Assembly (NCBI GenBank): GCA_964397015.1 | Contig: CAYNHL010000001.1 | Span: 1-64,000 of the forward strand | From: MADRE2 sp964397015 | GTDB lineage: Bacteria; Desulfobacterota; Desulfobacteria; Desulfobacterales; Desulfobacteraceae | DNA: 64,000 bases | Direction: 5' to 3' | In this document: in pieces, positions 60,244 through 64,000 of the stretch | Layout of the letters: the number at the start of each line of letters is the position of its first letter | Numbering within the stretch: position 1 is the first letter of the stretch | Program-made: the position numbers and the translations under genes | The notes under the pieces: generated by a model | Told to the model about the DNA's origin: nothing | Databases searched by the model: none | Seen by the model: the letters and a program-made list of their open reading frames with translations, nothing else

Positions 60244-62415
60244 ATGATTTTTATTACCGGCATTCTGGAAAAACGGCACTATCAGAACCCCGACACCCAC
60301 TATACAGTGGCCCGGTTCAAGGTACAGACGCTTGAAGATCCCATTACCATTGTCGGACATCTTGCCGGTGTCAGTGAAGGTGAAACCCTGAAAATTTCAG
60401 GAAAATGGGGTACGCACTCCCGGTATGGGGAGCAGTTCACTGTCCTGTCGTATGAAATCATGCTGCCGGCAACCCTGCCCGGCATTAAAACATACCTTTC
60501 TTCCGGTATTATCAGCGGGCTGGGTCCAGGCATGGCGGACCGGATTGTTACACATTTCAGGGAACGGACACTGGATATCATCGAAAACGAACCTGGCCGC
60601 CTGATGGAAGTCTCCGGCATTGGAAAAGCCAAAAAAGAAAAGATAGAGAAAGCCTGGAACGAACATCACCGGGTGCGCCGGGTAATGAAATTTTTACAGA
60701 ACGCAGGCATCTCTATTTCCCATGCCGCCATGATCCTTACACAATACGGGTCGCAGGCCATTCATATCCTTGAAACAGATCCCTTCCGCATCGCCCGTGA
60801 CATTCCAAGGAACGGATTTAAAATCGCAGACTGCATTGCCCGCCACACCGGCATCCCTGACGATCATCCTGACAGGATAATGGCGTTTGTTTTAAATTAC
60901 CTGGCCCTTTGTGAAAGCGATGGTCACGTGTTTGTTTTTCAAGATGACATTGTGCAGCAGTGCAGCTTCAACCTGGGCATTGATGACAGCGACGTGATCC
61001 TGGCCCTTGAAGGGCTTGAAATCCGCGAGGAAATTACCATTGAAACAGGCCGGGACGGCGACCCTGCCCGGGTGTATCGAAAAAAACTGTACCAGGCTGA
61101 AAAAGGCATTTTCAACCATATACGCGCGCTGCTGTCCATGCCGCCCCCTGAATTTTTACTGGAAAAGGAACAGATCATAGAAATGGTGCTGTCCCGCCTG
61201 GCGGTCCAGCTGTCGGACGAACAGCTTGACGTGATCTGCCAGGTCATGACTCACAGAACCGTTGTAATTACAGGCGGCCCCGGAACGGGAAAAACGACAT
61301 TGATCCGTTCATTGTGCACGGTTTTTCAACACCGTCGGCAGCATGTCCTGCTCAGTGCACCCACTGGTCGGGCAGCCCGGAAGCTTTCCGAGGTGACAGG
61401 GAAAAAAGCCTTCACCCTCCATAAAATTTTAGGATATGACGCGGAAACCGGCTGTTTTGAAAAAAACCGCGCCAACCCCCTGGACATGGATGTTTATATT
61501 GTGGACGAGGCATCCATGGTTGATACGGAACTCATGTTTCACCTGCTCGAGGCTGTACCGGTGCAGTCCATTCTCATCCTGGTGGGAGACACCTTTCAAC
61601 TCCCGTCAGTTGGGCCTGGTAATGTCCTGGCCGATATTATCGATTCCGGTGCCGTAAAAACCTTTTCACTGACCCGGATATTCCGGCAGGCCCAGAAAAG
61701 CCCCATCGTCATGAATGCCCATCATATCAGGAACGGCCGGATGCCGGACCTGGAACCGCCCGAAAAAGCGGTCTTGTCCGAATTTTATTTTATTGAAAAC
61801 AGCTCCCCGTCAAAGGTGGTTACCACCATTATAGACCTGTGTACCGGGCGTATAAAAAACGCATTTTCACACATTGACGAAATCCAGGTTCTAACCCCCA
61901 TGCACAAGGGCGAAGCCGGAACCATCAACCTCAACCAGCGGCTCCAGCAGGCCCTGAACCCTGATCCCGGCGGTATGGCCGCCGGGATGTTCGTTTTCAA
62001 ACCCGGTGACAAGGTCATGCACCTGAAAAACAATTATGAAAAAGATGTGTTCAACGGTGACATAGGAATTGTGCATTCTTTTTCAAAAAGCCGTGGAATT
62101 CTCACTGTGAACTATGACGGCCGCCTGGTGACATACGAAGGTCCGGAATCAGACGAGCTTGCCCTGGCCTATACCATTTCGATACATAAATCCCAGGGAT
62201 CTGAATATACCGCCGTAATAATTGCGCTGACCATGAACCATTTCCCTCTGCTCCAGCGCAACCTGCTTTATACCGCTATCACCCGGGGGCGTGACCTGGT
62301 CATCATCGTAGGATCAAAGAAGGCATTTGAAACAGCTCTTTACAACGACAACACCCAGAAGCGCAGGTCCGGCCTGAAACAGCGGCTTGAGACATGTGCG
62401 GTACAGGCCGGCTGA
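60244..62415 (+). CDS. recD2: RecD2-like ATP-dependent DNA helicase
   Basis: An N-terminal OB-like and helix-hairpin-helix region (YLSSGIISGLGPGMADRIV, LMEVSGIGKAKKEKIE) precedes a superfamily-1B helicase core: Walker A ITGGPGTGKTT, Walker B VDEASMVD, GDTFQLPSVGPG and the late LLYTAITRGR. Length is 723 residues. RecD2 unwinds DNA 5' to 3' without RecBC. The ATG directly follows the gmhB stop. Confidence 0.93.
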   Translation: MIFITGILEKRHYQNPDTHYTVARFKVQTLEDPITIVGHLAGVSEGETLKISGKWGTHSRYGEQFTVLSYEIMLPATLPGIKTYLSSGIISGLGPGMADRIVTHFRERTLDIIENEPGRLMEVSGIGKAKKEKIEKAWNEHHRVRRVMKFLQNAGISISHAAMILTQYGSQAIHILETDPFRIARDIPRNGFKIADCIARHTGIPDDHPDRIMAFVLNYLALCESDGHVFVFQDDIVQQCSFNLGIDDSDVILALEGLEIREEITIETGRDGDPARVYRKKLYQAEKGIFNHIRALLSMPPPEFLLEKEQIIEMVLSRLAVQLSDEQLDVICQVMTHRTVVITGGPGTGKTTLIRSLCTVFQHRRQHVLLSAPTGRAARKLSEVTGKKAFTLHKILGYDAETGCFEKNRANPLDMDVYIVDEASMVDTELMFHLLEAVPVQSILILVGDTFQLPSVGPGNVLADIIDSGAVKTFSLTRIFRQAQKSPIVMNAHHIRNGRMPDLEPPEKAVLSEFYFIENSSPSKVVTTIIDLCTGRIKNAFSHIDEIQVLTPMHKGEAGTINLNQRLQQALNPDPGGMAAGMFVFKPGDKVMHLKNNYEKDVFNGDIGIVHSFSKSRGILTVNYDGRLVTYEGPESDELALAYTISIHKSQGSEYTAVIIALTMNHFPLLQRNLLYTAITRGRDLVIIVGSKKAFETALYNDNTQKRRSGLKQRLETCAVQAG

Positions 62416-62522
62416 AACCCGTTCCAGCCATACCAGCACTTGACTATATTGGTGAACATGATAGGACTTAAAGCATCCGCCAATTTAAACAACAATACTC
62501 ACTGACACTGGAGGCGCATCAA

Positions 62523-63200
62523 ATGCTTGTCAAACACTGGATGTCCAGAAACGCCATTACCATTGATACCGATGCCACCCTGGAAAAGGCGGCAGCCCTC
62601 ATGAAACTCCATCGTATCCGTATGCTGCCGGTTTTGAAAAACGGTTTTCTGGAAGGGATAATCACGGACAGAGACCTGAAAAGAGCGTCTGTACCGGATG
62701 AAGGTGATTATGACAGTAAAGGAGCACAAGCAGCGATAAAAATCAAGGCTGTCATGACTAAAAACCCCGTCTGTATCCTGTTTGACAGGACAATTGATGA
62801 AACCGCCCAATTACTGCTGGACTACAAAATATCCGGGGCACCAGTCGTGGACGGCATGGATAATTTCATTGGCGTGATTACCCAGACAAATGTATACAAG
62901 GCCCTGATATCAATGACCGGCGGCCATAAAAATAATAACAATGTACAGTTCGGCCTGGTGGTCAACGATACCAGAAACGCCATAAAAGAAATTGATGAGC
63001 TGCTCAGGAGCTACGGCGGCAGGGTAATAAGCATTTTAACCTCTGATGACAACCTGCCGCCCGGATACCGGAAGGTTTTTTTTCGGATGAGTGATATTGA
63101 CCGGCCAAGTATAGATGCTATTGCCGAGGATCTTCAGACCAAAGGAGACCTCATATACATCATCAACCACCATGACAATGTCAGGATGATCTACAAGTAA
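62523..63200 (+). CDS. Tandem-CBS protein with C-terminal ACT-like domain
   Basis: Two CBS motifs (about 5-60, HWMSRNAITIDTDATLEKAAALM; 75-135, VMTKNPVCILFDRTIDETAQLL) form a Bateman module that usually binds adenine nucleotides. The C-terminal about 80 residues (FGLVVNDTRNAIKEIDELLRSYGGRVISILT) look like an ACT fold. The layout recalls AcuB-type proteins, but no acu genes are nearby. Length is 225 residues. GGAGGCG provides a clear ribosome site. It probably senses nucleotide or amino-acid levels; the target is unknown. Confidence 0.87.
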   Translation: MLVKHWMSRNAITIDTDATLEKAAALMKLHRIRMLPVLKNGFLEGIITDRDLKRASVPDEGDYDSKGAQAAIKIKAVMTKNPVCILFDRTIDETAQLLLDYKISGAPVVDGMDNFIGVITQTNVYKALISMTGGHKNNNNVQFGLVVNDTRNAIKEIDELLRSYGGRVISILTSDDNLPPGYRKVFFRMSDIDRPSIDAIAEDLQTKGDLIYIINHHDNVRMIYK

Positions 63201-63247
63201 AACCCTTTGACAGGGGGGAGTTGCTTGAAATTGAAAAAGGAAGACAG

Positions 63248-63817
63248 ATGGACTTTGCCTGTGATCAGTTTTTTTCATGCCTTGAAACGGCAATTTCCGA
63301 AGCATCCCACCCGGCTGCCCCTGAACAGGGGCTTTTCCAGCCCACCAGCGTGATCGCCCTTTTTTCGGCCACCCCGGATCTTAGCCTGCTGTTCATACAA
63401 AAAGCCAACACCAAGGGATATCCATGGGCCAACCAGATGGCGTTCCCTGGAGGACATCATGACCGCACCGACGGCACCCGGCTTGAAACTGCTCTTCGGG
63501 AACTGGAAGAAGAGATGAACATTCACCGCGATCATGTCCGGGTAGCCGGGTCCTTAGGGCATTTTCAAACCATCAACAACAAGGATATAGAAGCTTTTAC
63601 CGGTGTCTGGCACCACCAGGGGGCGATCTATCACGATCCGGCGGAAATCTCGAGGGTTTTTCAGATTCCCCTGGACCACCTTATTGAAACCCATGTTTCA
63701 AAGTCCTATCACAAATACTCCCCGAGCATCCATACACTGACCTATCCATATGAGGACGTGGTAATCTGGGGGGTGACGGCTAAAATAGTGTACCACCTTA
63801 TCCAGCTGCTGAGATAG
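63248..63817 (+). CDS. NUDIX hydrolase, CoA-pyrophosphatase-like
   Basis: The Nudix region FPGGHHDRTDGTRLETALRELEEEMNI, with a longer spacing after GG, and the preceding WANQMAFPGG resemble the NudL/CoA-diphosphatase group, which cleaves CoA and acyl-CoA. The exact substrate is not certain. Length is 189 residues from the ATG at 63248 (AAGGAAG upstream); a TTG at 63221 is possible but less likely. It follows the CBS-ACT gene by 47 nt. Confidence 0.85.
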   Translation: MDFACDQFFSCLETAISEASHPAAPEQGLFQPTSVIALFSATPDLSLLFIQKANTKGYPWANQMAFPGGHHDRTDGTRLETALRELEEEMNIHRDHVRVAGSLGHFQTINNKDIEAFTGVWHHQGAIYHDPAEISRVFQIPLDHLIETHVSKSYHKYSPSIHTLTYPYEDVVIWGVTAKIVYHLIQLLR

Positions 63818-63819
63818 TA

Positions 63820-64000
63820 TCAGGAGTTATTCTTCCGCCGATGCATCCTGAGTGAAATTTTGGCCGCCAGAAACAGGTTGAGGCCGGCCAGGGAAAGAGG
63901 AAACCAAAGATGGGGGGAAAAAGCCGGAGTCCGAAGCGCCACCAGAACCCCCTGCACGGCAAAAGCAAATATCACAACAGCACCTGTAACCACTGTCCAG
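63820..64000 (-). CDS. C-terminal part of a membrane protein, 5' end beyond window
   Basis: The frame runs from the right edge to the TGA at 63822-63820, about 59 residues. It shows two hydrophobic helices (VVTGAVVIFAFAVQGVLVAL and LWFPLSLAGLNLFLAAKI) and a short basic tail ending HRRKNNS, typical of an inner-membrane protein end. No motif identifies the family. It converges with the NUDIX gene 2 nt from its stop. Confidence 0.5.
   Translation of the reverse strand, partial: WTVVTGAVVIFAFAVQGVLVALRTPAFSPHLWFPLSLAGLNLFLAAKISLRMHRRKNNS

Noticed and set aside
1..64000. tRNA, rRNA, CRISPR arrays, IS elements, prophage genes
   Set aside because: I looked at the gaps and on both strands and saw no tRNA cloverleaf, repeat-spacer pattern, transposase or integrase.

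Overview
The window reads like a chromosomal segment of an anaerobic, probably sulfate-reducing member of the Desulfobacterota (Desulfobacterales-like). The grounds are a monofunctional nickel CO dehydrogenase (CooS), a RACo-type corrinoid activator, a reductive-dehalogenase-like corrinoid/Fe-S protein, a molybdopterin oxidoreductase, anaerobic thiamine synthesis (ThiH and ThiC, no ThiO), a GAF-sigma54 regulator with a Cys-rich motif and a PEP-CTERM protein. This is inference from gene content; there is no rRNA here. I see no tRNA, rRNA, CRISPR array, insertion sequence or prophage gene. Coding density is high and the genes are mostly intact.

Layout. 1-4924 (minus): an operon of exported proteins (PEP-CTERM protein, small secreted protein, and a giant HExxH / squalene-cyclase-repeat / CARDB / FlgD-like / TolB-like protein cut by the left edge). 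5235-10000: promoter, TPP riboswitch and the operon thiS-thiG-thiH-(thiD2-thiE fusion)-thiC, closed by a hairpin. 10038-16217: membrane diguanylate cyclase, small conserved protein, thiol peroxidase tpx, Gate-domain membrane protein, trpBA and an autoregulated GntR/UTRA regulator. 16316-20640 (minus): MaoC-like hydratase, RACo-type activator, ornithine-type aminotransferase and its TrmB-family regulator. 20730-26780: ssb, hybrid histidine kinase, MBL-fold hydrolase, ParB/Lrp-domain protein and phosphoesterase. 26856-29748: an amino-acid ABC transporter preceded by the same inverted repeat that overlaps the trmB promoter.

29730-32671: a DUF3786 Fe-S protein divergent from cooS. 32722-40190: a possibly new metabolic module, with an M24 peptidase-like enzyme and a sigma54 activator on one strand, divergent from a Tat-less RdhA-like protein, a molybdopterin oxidoreductase and a gamma-type PLP lyase/synthase; a -24/-12-like promoter lies between them. 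40250-49689: SDR-DUF2867 protein, a decayed DUF523 gene, a CHASE/PAS/GGDEF enzyme, a small coiled-coil protein and a two-gene RND efflux system. 49912-55944: murI, then the overlapping minus-strand genes lnt-prfB-HD (prfB with its programmed +1 frameshift), a PAS histidine kinase and a FabG-like SDR. 56087-64000: hsp20-lon, rlpA, gmhB, a RecD2-like helicase, a CBS-ACT protein, a CoA-pyrophosphatase-like NUDIX protein and the end of a membrane protein cut by the right edge.

How parts fit. The thi operon covers both branches of thiamine synthesis and their joining under one TPP riboswitch. TrmB, aminotransferase and ABC transporter look like one amino-acid uptake and catabolism regulon sharing GTTGCTA-N6-TAGCAAC. 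The 32.7-40.2 kb block is the best candidate for an undescribed system: a sigma54-controlled corrinoid/Fe-S enzyme with Mo-enzyme and PLP-enzyme partners, substrate unknown.
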